Source: CAMBDR01 sp046597185 (lineage in GTDB: Bacteria; Pseudomonadota; Gammaproteobacteria; Burkholderiales; Burkholderiaceae_D). From it: a stretch of DNA of 13,352 bases. Below the pieces are notes generated by a model. That model was not told the DNA's origin, did no database searches, and worked only from the letters and a program-made list of their open reading frames with translations. The first letter of the stretch is position 1; each line of letters starts with the position of its first letter. A program made the position numbers and the translations under genes. Where the stretch lies: contig JBKJLF010000160.1 in the NCBI GenBank assembly GCA_046597185.1, positions 1 to 13,352 of the forward strand, given 5' to 3'. Below are positions 6,443 through 13,345 of the stretch, one piece after another.

Positions 6443-7942
6443 TTACGGCGCAGTATCCCAAATAATATCATCCACCGCCCACTGGAAAGTACTGGTCGGC
6501 AAGCTGCCATCAACACTGGAAATCTGGAACAAATCCGACATCGATTGCAAGGCAATTTTAGTCCCAGCCAGCGTTGCCACCGGAATCGTTACCGTCCCCC
6601 AATTGCCATTGCGCACCAAACCATAAGCCGTAGTATTAGCCGGGAAATTGACCACGCCCAGATTGGTATAAGTATCCCCAATGCTCACCTTAAACGCCAC
6701 ATTGGCAGGAATCTTGATCTTGAACTTAAGCGCACCATTGCGGTAATTGCTCATATTGCGAATTTGGCGCGACTGCACGCTGCTGCCAAACCATTGATTG
6801 GCGGCCGTATAATTCCACGCAATCACATTGCTGCCTTCAATCGGTGCGGTAGTGCCAGCGCTCATCGAAGCCTGGTTCCAGTTCCACACGTCCGAACTCA
6901 CCCCCACCACCTGCTTGTTGGTAACGGCAGTCAAATCAGTAAACACGCCAAACTTGCCAGTCTCAGCCACGTTCGGGTTACCCACCTTCACCGCGCCCTT
7001 GCCATCCAACTGATAAACCCGCACATAATCCACATACATGGTGCCCGGCAAGGGTGCGGTTACCTGCGCAGGCGTGGCCGCGTCGGTAAAGTTACCACCC
7101 ACCGCCAAATTGAACAACATGTAAAACGGTGCTTGTAGCGAAGGCGAATTCACGGTGATCGGGTTTTGGTACATATTGCGCTCCACCCCGTTATCGATCA
7201 CGGTAAAGCGGATTTGGCTCTCAGTCCAGTACAGCCGATATTTGACAAAGCGGTTAATCATCGGCGTGGTCGAAATATACCAGTTCTTGGTTTGCCACGC
7301 AGTCGAAGCCGCGCAGCTTGGGTTGCCGGGCACGCAGGCCGTGGTTTGATACGTAATCACATTCGAGCCGGAATAATTATCAATCGCCGGGTAGTTGGCC
7401 AGCGCTCTTTGCGCACGGCTATGGCCCATTTCCATAATATCGATTTCGCCATTGCGCGGCCAGGTTTGCGGGCTGGTGCCGAGCATCCAGGCGGCGGGCC
7501 ATAAACCGGTGCCCACCTGCGGCGCACTGACGCGCATTTCAATCATGCCATATTGAACTTGCACTTTGCCGGACGATGAAATTTTGCCGGAGGTAAAAGA
7601 ATTGCTGCCCACCGTTTGCCGCTGCGCCTTCAATGCCAGGGCGCGGGTGGCCGATTCAAACGGCACACTCACGATGGAAACATTATTCGGGCTGTAGTAT
7701 TGCAGCTCCTGATTGCCAAAGCCACATAAATTGATCTCGCAACCGTTGCCATTGCTTGCCGTCCACAGGCTGGTGTTCAGGCTGGTGCCATTAAATTCTT
7801 CCGACCAAAGCAGTTTGCCAATCACCGGGGCCGTGACGCTGGCCGAAACCTGGGCCGCACCTGCCATGAGCATGGCTACCGCTAACACTGATCCCGCAAA
7901 TTTGTATTGAACCTTGCTAACGCTGCTGTTTTGCTGCTTCAT
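6443..7942 (-). CDS. Secreted GH16 endo-beta-glucanase with C-terminal beta-sandwich domain
   Basis: A 499-residue exported enzyme. ATG 7942 is fixed by AAGGAG (7948-7953) six bases upstream and by the signal peptide that follows (hydrophobic core about 15-30, cleavage likely after Ala34, VSA). The GH16 domain spans about 42-311: LLWSEEFNG (44-52), GNGCEINLCGFGNQELQYY (65-83), GLWPAAWMLG (146-155), and the retaining active-site motif NGEIDIMEMG with nucleophile Glu166, Asp168 and acid/base Glu171, ending MYVDYVRVYQ. Family members cut beta-1,3 or mixed beta-1,3/1,4-glucans, and some cut other galactans. This one resembles laminarinase/lichenase types, but specificity cannot be fixed. Residues about 325-499 form a second all-beta region ending WAVDDIIWD, resembling carbohydrate-binding (CBM or ExoP C-terminal-like) domains. 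It is divergent from the ABC transporter operon, which probably imports its products. Confidence 0.9.
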   Translation of the reverse strand: MKQQNSSVSKVQYKFAGSVLAVAMLMAGAAQVSASVTAPVIGKLLWSEEFNGTSLNTSLWTASNGNGCEINLCGFGNQELQYYSPNNVSIVSVPFESATRALALKAQRQTVGSNSFTSGKISSSGKVQVQYGMIEMRVSAPQVGTGLWPAAWMLGTSPQTWPRNGEIDIMEMGHSRAQRALANYPAIDNYSGSNVITYQTTACVPGNPSCAASTAWQTKNWYISTTPMINRFVKYRLYWTESQIRFTVIDNGVERNMYQNPITVNSPSLQAPFYMLFNLAVGGNFTDAATPAQVTAPLPGTMYVDYVRVYQLDGKGAVKVGNPNVAETGKFGVFTDLTAVTNKQVVGVSSDVWNWNQASMSAGTTAPIEGSNVIAWNYTAANQWFGSSVQSRQIRNMSNYRNGALKFKIKIPANVAFKVSIGDTYTNLGVVNFPANTTAYGLVRNGNWGTVTIPVATLAGTKIALQSMSDLFQISSVDGSLPTSTFQWAVDDIIWDTAP

Positions 7943-7969
7943 GATATCTCCTTGATTTATTTTTAATGT

Positions 7970-7991
7970 GTTGTGAATGCGTTGTGAATGC
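7970..7991. repeat. Perfect 11-bp tandem duplication in the GH16 leader
   Basis: GTTGTGAATGC occurs twice without a gap (7970-7980 and 7981-7991), immediately followed by the palindrome TGCATGCA (7989-7996). It lies in the predicted 5' untranslated leader of the GH16 gene, between the -10 box and the Shine-Dalgarno site. Confidence 0.7.
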
Positions 7992-8012
7992 ATGCACTGC
8001 TGAAAATGGCTT

Positions 8013-8036
8013 ATCATAAAATGTAACCGATTACAT
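8013..8036 (-). promoter_or_regulatory. GH16 promoter -10 with LacI/GalR-type operator ATGTAACCGATTACAT
   Basis: The 16-bp ATGTAA-CCGA-TTACAT (8021-8036) has perfect six-base arms around a CG-containing centre, the shape of LacI/GalR-family operators. On the minus strand a TATGAT -10 box (8013-8018) lies directly next to it, about 71 bp before the GH16 ATG. The operator thus occupies the -10/-35 spacer, an ideal place for repression. No good -35 was seen (CGTGAA at 17 bp), which would fit an activator-dependent or weak promoter. The regulator is not in this window. Confidence 0.6.
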
Positions 8037-8129
8037 TCACGAATCGCATAATAGTACTTAGCCGCCAATCTGGCAAGAAAAATCGTCTCAACGCGGTCAT
8101 TGTTGTTTTTAAATATCAAGCAATAGCAT

Positions 8130-8143
8130 TGAAATCGATTTCA
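8130..8143. promoter_or_regulatory. LacI-family-type operator TGAAATCGATTTCA
   Basis: A perfect 14-bp palindrome with a central CG, matching the TGAAANCGNTTTCA shape shared by LacI-family operators and cre-like sites. It is in the divergent region between the GH16 gene and the transporter operon, 94 bp from the other palindrome (start to end) and about 126 bp upstream of the transporter -35. Its arms differ from those of the 8021-8036 site, so it may bind a second regulator. Confidence 0.55.
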
Positions 8144-8202
8144 TGAATTAAAACGCAAACCGATCAAAACTTGGATTAAACTACTTGGAGCGACTGTAAA
8201 GC

Positions 8203-8248
8203 GCACCATTTTTGTGCCTTGGCCACGACCATCGCGCAAAAATGGTGC
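8203..8248. repeat. Long inverted repeat (15-bp arms) upstream of the transporter promoter
   Basis: GCACCATTTTTGTGC (8203-8217) pairs with GCGCAAAAATGGTGC (8234-8248): 14 Watson-Crick pairs and one G-U across a 16-nt loop. It lies 20 bp upstream of the -35 box of the substrate-binding-protein promoter and outside the expected transcript of that promoter. The GCACCA..TGGTGC core resembles nitrogen-regulator (NtrC) sites, but a proper sigma54 -24/-12 pair was not found. It could be a regulator site with two half-sites, or a hairpin in a transcript from an upstream start. Confidence 0.6.
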
Positions 8249-8268
8249 TGAGGCTGGTGAATTTTATG

Positions 8269-8297
8269 TTGACAAATGCCTCTAATTGTCGAATAAT
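8269..8297 (+). promoter_or_regulatory. Sigma70 promoter of the ABC transporter operon
   Basis: TTGACA (8269-8274, exact consensus), a 17-bp spacer and AATAAT (8292-8297, five of six). Transcription would begin near 8304, leaving a leader of about 110 nt before the ATG at 8414. Inside the promoter, GACAA (8271-8275) and TTGTC (8286-8290) form an inverted pair with a 10-bp gap, a further possible repressor contact. Confidence 0.65.
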
Positions 8298-8413
8298 CCG
8301 TTCTGCGAAACCGCTTTCAAGACAAATTTTGCTGCCCAAATATCAATTTTCAGGCCAATTTGGACCTGAGTTTTGACTGCTCTACGATAAATCACAAACT
8401 GATGGAGATGAGA

Positions 8414-9661
8414 ATGCACGCTTTCATGAAACGCATGGCCGTAATGGCCGCCTATTTGGGTGCAGCTATGGGCGCTGTTGGGTTTACTGGCACGGCGCAG
8501 GCACAAAAAGCCGAGGTCATTCACTGGTGGACTTCGGGCGGCGAATCGGCGGCGGTGAAAGAACTGGCATCGGCCTACAAGGCGGCGGGCGGCACTTGGG
8601 TGGATACCGCCATCTCCGGCGGTGAAAATTCGCGCCAAATCACCATCAACCGTATCGCCGGCGGCAAACCGCCCACCGTGGCCCAGTTCAATACCTCGCG
8701 CCAATATCAGGAAGTGGTGGCCGAAGGCTTGCTCAATGATATCGATGCGGTGGCAGTAAAAGAAGGCTGGGACAAATTCTTGCCGGAACCGATTAAAAAG
8801 TTTGTCAAAATCGATGGCAAATACTACGCCATGCCGGTCAACATCCATAACCCTTCGTGGTTCTGGTACTCCAAAGCGGTGCTGGCCAAAGCCAGCGTCA
8901 AGGAAGAACCACAAAACATGGAGCAATTTCTCGACGCGCTGGCAAAAATCAAAGCCTCCGGTGCCATTGCGCTGGCTTTGGGTGGGCAAGGCTGGCAAGA
9001 AGGCCTGTTGTTTAATGCGATTTTGCATCAAGGCAACGCTGACCTGTTCAAAAAGTTTTACGGTAGTAAAGACGGGGCCATCGCTACCACACCAGAATTC
9101 AAGAAATTTTTAACCGACTTCAAAAAACTCAAGGCCTTTGTCGATCCCGGCTCGCCAAACCGCGACTGGAATGTCACCACCGCCATGCTGATCAGCAACA
9201 AGGCCGGTTTTCAGATCATGGGGGACTGGGCCAAGGGTGAATTTTCCAGTGCCAAGCAAACCGCAGGCAAAGAGTATGGCTGCTTCCCTGGCTGGGGTGC
9301 CAAGGCCCCGTACATGATTGAGGGCGACGTGTTTGTGTTCCCGAAAACCAAAGACCCGGAAGCGATCAAGGCGCAACGCCTGTTTGCCACGGTGGTAACC
9401 AGCCCGGCGGTACAGGTGGCGTTTAACACCAAAAAAGGCTCGATCCCGATTCGCACCGATGTGGATATGGGTAAGCTCGATATTTGCAGCCAACTGGGCG
9501 TGAATGCGATGAAAGACCCGTCGCGCCATCTGCCATCGCCCTCGCAATTGATTTCGCCGGAAAAAGGCGGTGCAATTCAGGATATTATCACCAAGTTCTG
9601 GAATACCAGCCAATCCGTTGACGACGCAGCCAAAGCCTTGAGCGGCGCATTGAAGGGTTGA
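8414..9661 (+). CDS. Sugar ABC transporter, periplasmic substrate-binding protein (CUT1 family)
   Basis: A 415-residue exported solute-binding protein of the family 1 carbohydrate-binding type, with MalE/UgpB-like length. ATG 8414 is preferred because GGAG (8404-8407) is six bases upstream; in-frame ATG 8402 and 8408 are less well placed. The signal peptide has cleavage expected after Ala30 (TAQA), and the mature protein starts QKAEVIHWWTSGGE, the classical first strand of this fold (VxxWW.SGGE). Further landmarks are PPTVAQFN, the YYAMPVNIHNPSWFWYSK hinge segment, LALGGQGWQEG, and GFQIMGDWAKGEF near the second hinge. It captures the sugar in the periplasm and hands it to the permeases encoded 1 nt downstream. 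The neighbouring GH16 and GH1 genes argue for beta-glucan oligosaccharides (laminari- or cello-oligosaccharides); the ligand itself cannot be read from the sequence. Confidence 0.9.
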   Translation: MHAFMKRMAVMAAYLGAAMGAVGFTGTAQAQKAEVIHWWTSGGESAAVKELASAYKAAGGTWVDTAISGGENSRQITINRIAGGKPPTVAQFNTSRQYQEVVAEGLLNDIDAVAVKEGWDKFLPEPIKKFVKIDGKYYAMPVNIHNPSWFWYSKAVLAKASVKEEPQNMEQFLDALAKIKASGAIALALGGQGWQEGLLFNAILHQGNADLFKKFYGSKDGAIATTPEFKKFLTDFKKLKAFVDPGSPNRDWNVTTAMLISNKAGFQIMGDWAKGEFSSAKQTAGKEYGCFPGWGAKAPYMIEGDVFVFPKTKDPEAIKAQRLFATVVTSPAVQVAFNTKKGSIPIRTDVDMGKLDICSQLGVNAMKDPSRHLPSPSQLISPEKGGAIQDIITKFWNTSQSVDDAAKALSGALKG

Positions 9662-9662
9662 T

Positions 9663-10562
9663 ATGCGCAAGCAAAAACCCGCTACCCGTCCCAACTGGGG
9701 CTTGTATCTGGCGCTGTTGCCACTGGCCATTACGGCGATTTTGGGCTATTTGTCCACCGTGATGTGGTCAGTTGGCGTGTCATTTACCAGCTCCAAAATG
9801 TTTGCCAACTCCAACTTCGTTGGGCTGGATCAATACTATAAACTGTTCGCCAGCGAGCGCTGGCAAATCTCGGTGACCAATCTGCTGTGGTTTGCCGTGG
9901 CCTCGATTGTGATCAGTATGGTGCTGGGGTTTTTGATGGCGGTGTTTATCGACCAGAAAATCCGCGCCGAAAGCGTGTTCCGCAGCATTTTTCTCTACCC
10001 GTATGCGATGTCGTTTGTGGTGACGGGGCTGGTTTGGCAATGGATGTTGAACCCGGAAATGGGGATACAGGCGGCCGTGCGGCGGCTGGGTTTCACTAAC
10101 TTTGAACTGGATTGGATTGTGACCCAGGACAAGGTGATGTATTGCGTCATTCTGGCGGGCGTATGGCAGGCTTCGGGCTTGGTGATGGCGATTTTGCTGG
10201 CCGGTTTGCGCGGCGTTGATTCTGAAATTTGGAAAGCCTCCCGGCTGGATGGCATCCCGACCTGGCGCGTCTACGTTAGCATTGTATTGCCCATGATCAG
10301 TGGCGCAGTCGGCACGGCGTTTATTTTACAAGCCATTGGCTCCATCAAAGTGTTTGACGCCGTGGTGGCCATGACCAAGGGTGGCCCGGGTCTGGCCAGT
10401 GAAGTACCGGCCAAATTTATTCTGGATAATCTGTTTCAGCGCGCCAATATCGGCATTGCCTCCGCCGCCTCGGTGGTGATGCTGATGACCGTCATCGCGC
10501 TGCTGGTGCCGTATTATTATTTGCGCAAACATCAGGCAGCACAACAGGGCGGGAGAGCATAA
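9663..10562 (+). CDS. Sugar ABC transporter permease, MalF type
   Basis: A 299-residue inner-membrane permease with six hydrophobic segments, at roughly residues 13-36, 74-96, 108-129, 158-181, 208-230 and 264-287. The cytoplasmic coupling loop with the EAA motif lies at 188-210 (EIWKASRLDGIPTWRVYVSI then VLP), the site that docks on the ATPase. The conserved block FRSIFLYPYAMS (106-117) and the KGGPG block (239-243) are typical of the MalF/UgpA side of CUT1 transporters. It starts one base after the binding-protein stop (AAGGG five bases upstream of the ATG) and its TAA overlaps the next ATG by one base, so the genes are translationally coupled. It forms the membrane channel together with the downstream permease. 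Confidence 0.92.
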   Translation: MRKQKPATRPNWGLYLALLPLAITAILGYLSTVMWSVGVSFTSSKMFANSNFVGLDQYYKLFASERWQISVTNLLWFAVASIVISMVLGFLMAVFIDQKIRAESVFRSIFLYPYAMSFVVTGLVWQWMLNPEMGIQAAVRRLGFTNFELDWIVTQDKVMYCVILAGVWQASGLVMAILLAGLRGVDSEIWKASRLDGIPTWRVYVSIVLPMISGAVGTAFILQAIGSIKVFDAVVAMTKGGPGLASEVPAKFILDNLFQRANIGIASAASVVMLMTVIALLVPYYYLRKHQAAQQGGRA

Positions 10563-11449
10563 TGGCCACGGCTACCATCAAATCAAAACGCCCCGGCAAG
10601 GGCTTGACGCCGGCCCGTATCGGCACTTATCTGTTCTTGGTCTCGGCGGCCGCATTTTTCTTGCTGCCCTTGTATGTGATGTTGGTAACGTCATTTAAAA
10701 CCATGGCCGAAGTGCGCGAGAGTTCGATCTTCGCCCTGCCATTGATGCCCACCATTGAACCCTGGGTCGTCGCTTGGTCCAGCGCCTGTACCGGGCTGGA
10801 ATGCAGCGGCTTGAAAGTGGGCTTTTGGAACTCGGTGCAAATCGTGGTGCCCAGCGTGATTTTTTCGATTGCGCTGGGGGCCATCAATGGCTATGCGCTG
10901 GCATTTTGGCGCTCACGCTTTGCCAATATTTTGTTTGGCGTGCTGATGATCGGGGTGTTTGTGCCGTATCAGGTGATTATGTACCCGCTGGTGCGCATGT
11001 TATCCACGGTCGGCCTGTTTGGCTCGCTGCCAGCGATTGTGGTGATTCACGGCATCTTTGGTATGCCCATCATGACGCTGCTGTTTCGCAATTATTATGC
11101 CGCCATTCCGCAAGAATTGTTTAAAGCGGCGCGGATTGACGGTGGCGGCTTTTGGCGCATTTTTTGGGAACTGATGTTGCCCATGTCTACCCCTATCCTG
11201 ATTGTGGCCACCATCATGCAGGTGACCGGTATTTGGAATGATTATCTGCTGGGGCTGGTGTTTGGCGGCACCAATTTTTCACCCATGACGGTGCAACTCA
11301 ACAACATCGTCAACAGCACCTTTGGGGAGCGCGCCTATAACGTGAATATGGCGGCCACCATCCTCACTTCGGCGGTGCCTCTTCTCATTTACCTCGTCTC
11401 GGGGCGCTGGTTTGTACGCGGTATCGCCTCTGGCGCAGTCAAAGGTTAA
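10562..11449 (+). CDS. Sugar ABC transporter permease, MalG type
   Basis: A 295-residue membrane protein that partners the upstream permease. Hydrophobic segments lie at about 21-44, 90-115, 121-145, 153-176, 209-225 and 264-284. The EAA loop is at 185-207 (ELFKAARIDGGGFWRIFWEL then MLP). The block FVPYQVIMYPLVRMLS (133-148) and the WNDYLLGLVF segment near 225 are characteristic of MalG/UgpE-type subunits. Its ATG shares a base with the upstream stop (TAATG) and has GGGAG just before it. It is separated from the ATPase gene by 54 bp made mostly of a short tandem repeat. No anomalies in length or motifs. Confidence 0.92.
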   Translation: MATATIKSKRPGKGLTPARIGTYLFLVSAAAFFLLPLYVMLVTSFKTMAEVRESSIFALPLMPTIEPWVVAWSSACTGLECSGLKVGFWNSVQIVVPSVIFSIALGAINGYALAFWRSRFANILFGVLMIGVFVPYQVIMYPLVRMLSTVGLFGSLPAIVVIHGIFGMPIMTLLFRNYYAAIPQELFKAARIDGGGFWRIFWELMLPMSTPILIVATIMQVTGIWNDYLLGLVFGGTNFSPMTVQLNNIVNSTFGERAYNVNMAATILTSAVPLLIYLVSGRWFVRGIASGAVKG

Positions 11450-11494
11450 TTAGGATTCATTAGGATTAATTAGGATTCATTAGGATTAATTAGG
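11441..11494 (+). repeat. 10-bp tandem repeat carrying the ATPase gene's ribosome-binding region
   Basis: Four units alternate as TAGGATTCAT, TAGGATTAAT, TAGGATTCAT, TAGGATTAAT (11451-11490), so they also form two perfect 20-bp units. Partial copies lie on both sides: AGGTTAAT at the end of the permease gene, including its TAA at 11447-11449, and TAGG at 11491-11494. Each unit contains an AGG or AGGA Shine-Dalgarno-like core. The last one (11492-11494) is about nine bases from the ATG at 11504. The rest of this operon has gaps of 1-16 bases or overlaps, so this 54-bp spacer is unusual. Confidence 0.8.
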
Positions 11495-11503
11495 TCAATT
11501 CAT

Positions 11504-12592
11504 ATGGCAAATATTTCGATTCAAGCGCTCGATATCGAGCTGGGCGGCAACGCCATTATCAGCAAACTCAATCTGGAGGTGGCTGAAGGCGAATTTCTGG
11601 TGCTGCTCGGCCCTTCCGGCTGCGGCAAGTCCACGCTATTGCATACCATTGCCGGCTTGATTGATGTAAGCGACGGCAGCATTGCCATCGGCGGCAATGA
11701 TGTCACCTGGGCCGACCCCAAAGACCGGGGCATCGGCATGGTGTTTCAAAGCTATGCGCTCTACCCCACCATGACGGTCGAGCAAAACATGGCGTTTGGT
11801 CCGCGCATCAGTGGCGTGCCCAAGGCGGAAATTGCCAAACGGGTGGCGCGTGCCGCCAGCATGCTGCATCTGAAAGAATTATTGCAGCGCAAACCGGCCA
11901 ATTTGTCCGGCGGGCAGCGCCAGCGGGTGGCGATCGGGCGCGCGCTGGTGCGCGAGGCAGCGGTATTTTTATTCGATGAACCGCTCTCCAACCTGGACGC
12001 CAAATTGCGCGCCGAATTGCGCCGCGAACTGAAAGAATTGCATGCCGATCTGGGTGCCACCATGGTGTATGTGACGCATGATCAGGTGGAAGCGATGACG
12101 CTGGCCTCGCGCATTGCCGTCATGCGCAGCGGTGCAATTCAGCAAATCGACACACCCGCCATGGTGTATAGCAAACCAGCCAATATGTATGTGGCCGCCT
12201 TTTTGGGTTCGCCCAGCATGAATTTTATTGTGGGCAAACTGCAAGTGGCGGGCGGCAAAACCGCATTTGTGGGCGATACGCTGACGCTCAATCTGTCCGA
12301 TTATGACTTCATCCAAGCACCCACGGACGGGCAAAAAGTGATACTCGGGGTACGCCCGGAAGATATCAGCATCAGTCTGACTGCCGATGGCCAGGACGGT
12401 GTCCAGCCGATGCAAGTGCGGCTGGTGGAACCGATGGGGCCAAATCAAGTGTTATGGCTCAAGCTCGGCACATTGGATGTCGGCGTGACCTGCGATGCGC
12501 GGCTGAAAACCGAAAAAGGTGAGACCGTGTACGCCCACATCCACGCCAACCACGTTTCGCTGTTTGATGCTGCCAGCGAAAACCGAATTTGA
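11504..12592 (+). CDS. Sugar ABC transporter ATP-binding protein (MsmX/UgpC/MalK type)
   Basis: A 362-residue ATPase that energises the two permeases. All nucleotide-binding motifs are intact: Walker A GPSGCGKST (36-44), Q-loop Gln82, signature LSGGQ (134-138), Walker B VFLFDEP (154-160), D-loop SNLDA, and switch His192 in VTHDQVEAM. The C-terminal region from about 235 is the TOBE/MalK-like regulatory domain, with ILGVRPEDI recognisable near 285-295 and PMGPNQVLW near 310. Length is typical of MalK/UgpC/MsmX, which often serve CUT1 transporters. It follows the permease after the 54-bp repeat spacer and precedes the GH1 gene by 15 bp, so it is part of the same operon. Which subfamily name applies cannot be decided without a phylogeny, so no symbol is given. 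Confidence 0.93.
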   Translation: MANISIQALDIELGGNAIISKLNLEVAEGEFLVLLGPSGCGKSTLLHTIAGLIDVSDGSIAIGGNDVTWADPKDRGIGMVFQSYALYPTMTVEQNMAFGPRISGVPKAEIAKRVARAASMLHLKELLQRKPANLSGGQRQRVAIGRALVREAAVFLFDEPLSNLDAKLRAELRRELKELHADLGATMVYVTHDQVEAMTLASRIAVMRSGAIQQIDTPAMVYSKPANMYVAAFLGSPSMNFIVGKLQVAGGKTAFVGDTLTLNLSDYDFIQAPTDGQKVILGVRPEDISISLTADGQDGVQPMQVRLVEPMGPNQVLWLKLGTLDVGVTCDARLKTEKGETVYAHIHANHVSLFDAASENRI

Positions 12593-12607
12593 TTTAGATG
12601 GCGACCT

Positions 12608-13345
12608 ATGACGACTTTAACTTTTCCGAAAAATTTCCAATGGGGTGTCGCCACCAGCGCCTACCAAATTGAAGGTGCCGCCAACCAGGGCGGCCGTGGC
12701 CCTTCGATCTGGGATACCTATTCCCATATTCCGGGCAAAGTGTTGAATAGCGATACGGGTGATGTGGCCTGTGACCATTACAATCGGCTGGAATCGGATT
12801 TGGACATCATCAAATCGCTGGGTGTGGACGCCTATCGTTTTTCGATTTCCTGGTCGCGGGTGCAGCCACTGGGTTATGGCGCATGGAATGACGAGGGTTT
12901 GGCGTTTTATGATCGCCTGGTCGATGGTTTGCAGGCGCGCGGCATTGCCGCCCATGTCACCCTCTACCATTGGGATTTACCGCAAGCCCTGCAAGACCAA
13001 AGCGGCTGGGAAGCGCGTGATACCGCTTACCAGTTTGCCGAGTATGCGCGCGTGATGGGCTTGCGCCTGAATGGGCGCGTGGCCAGCATTTGCACCCACA
13101 ATGAACCGTGGTGTACTGCCGTGTTGGGCAATGAACTGGGCCGTTTTGCGCCCGGCTTTCAGGACACCAAAATCATGTTGCGCGTGGCTCACCATTTACT
13201 GCTCTCGCACGGTTTGGCGCTGCAAGCGATGCGCGCGGCGGGCGTTACCGCACCGCTGGGGATTGTGCTCAACCAAAGCGGTGCGGTAACGCCCGCCGCG
13301 CGCATCGCTTGCAGCGCCAAACCGTGCGAGAGCAGTAAATGGTGA
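12608..13345 (+). CDS. GH1 beta-glucosidase, 5' part; 3' end replaced by fold-back artefact
   Basis: The gene begins MTTLTFPKNFQWGVATSAYQ IEGA, the GH1 N-terminal signature, followed by RGPSIWD (30-36), YRFSISWSRVQP (76-87), LYHWDLPQAL (119-128) with substrate-binding His121, and the acid/base motif THNEP with Glu166. There is no signal peptide, so the enzyme is cytoplasmic and would cleave imported beta-glucosides or oligosaccharides from the non-reducing end. Homologous sequence runs to LGIVLNQ (residue 223, 13276). The remaining 22 residues and the TGA at 13343-13345 come from the reverse complement of the gene's own upstream DNA and are not real. A full GH1 enzyme is about 440-470 residues and the nucleophile motif (ITENG) lies beyond this edge. 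It has no strong Shine-Dalgarno and probably depends on coupling to the ATPase gene. Confidence 0.9.
   Translation: MTTLTFPKNFQWGVATSAYQIEGAANQGGRGPSIWDTYSHIPGKVLNSDTGDVACDHYNRLESDLDIIKSLGVDAYRFSISWSRVQPLGYGAWNDEGLAFYDRLVDGLQARGIAAHVTLYHWDLPQALQDQSGWEARDTAYQFAEYARVMGLRLNGRVASICTHNEPWCTAVLGNELGRFAPGFQDTKIMLRVAHHLLLSHGLALQAMRAAGVTAPLGIVLNQSGAVTPAARIACSAKPCESSKW

Noticed and set aside
8201..8250. A sigma54 promoter next to NtrC-like GCACCA/TGGTGC sites.
   Set aside because: The nearest TTGG and GC elements have the wrong spacing (11 instead of 10), so only the inverted repeat is reported.
8351..8368. CAGG..CCTG imperfect palindrome in the transporter leader.
   Set aside because: Several mismatches in the arms; not distinguishable from chance.
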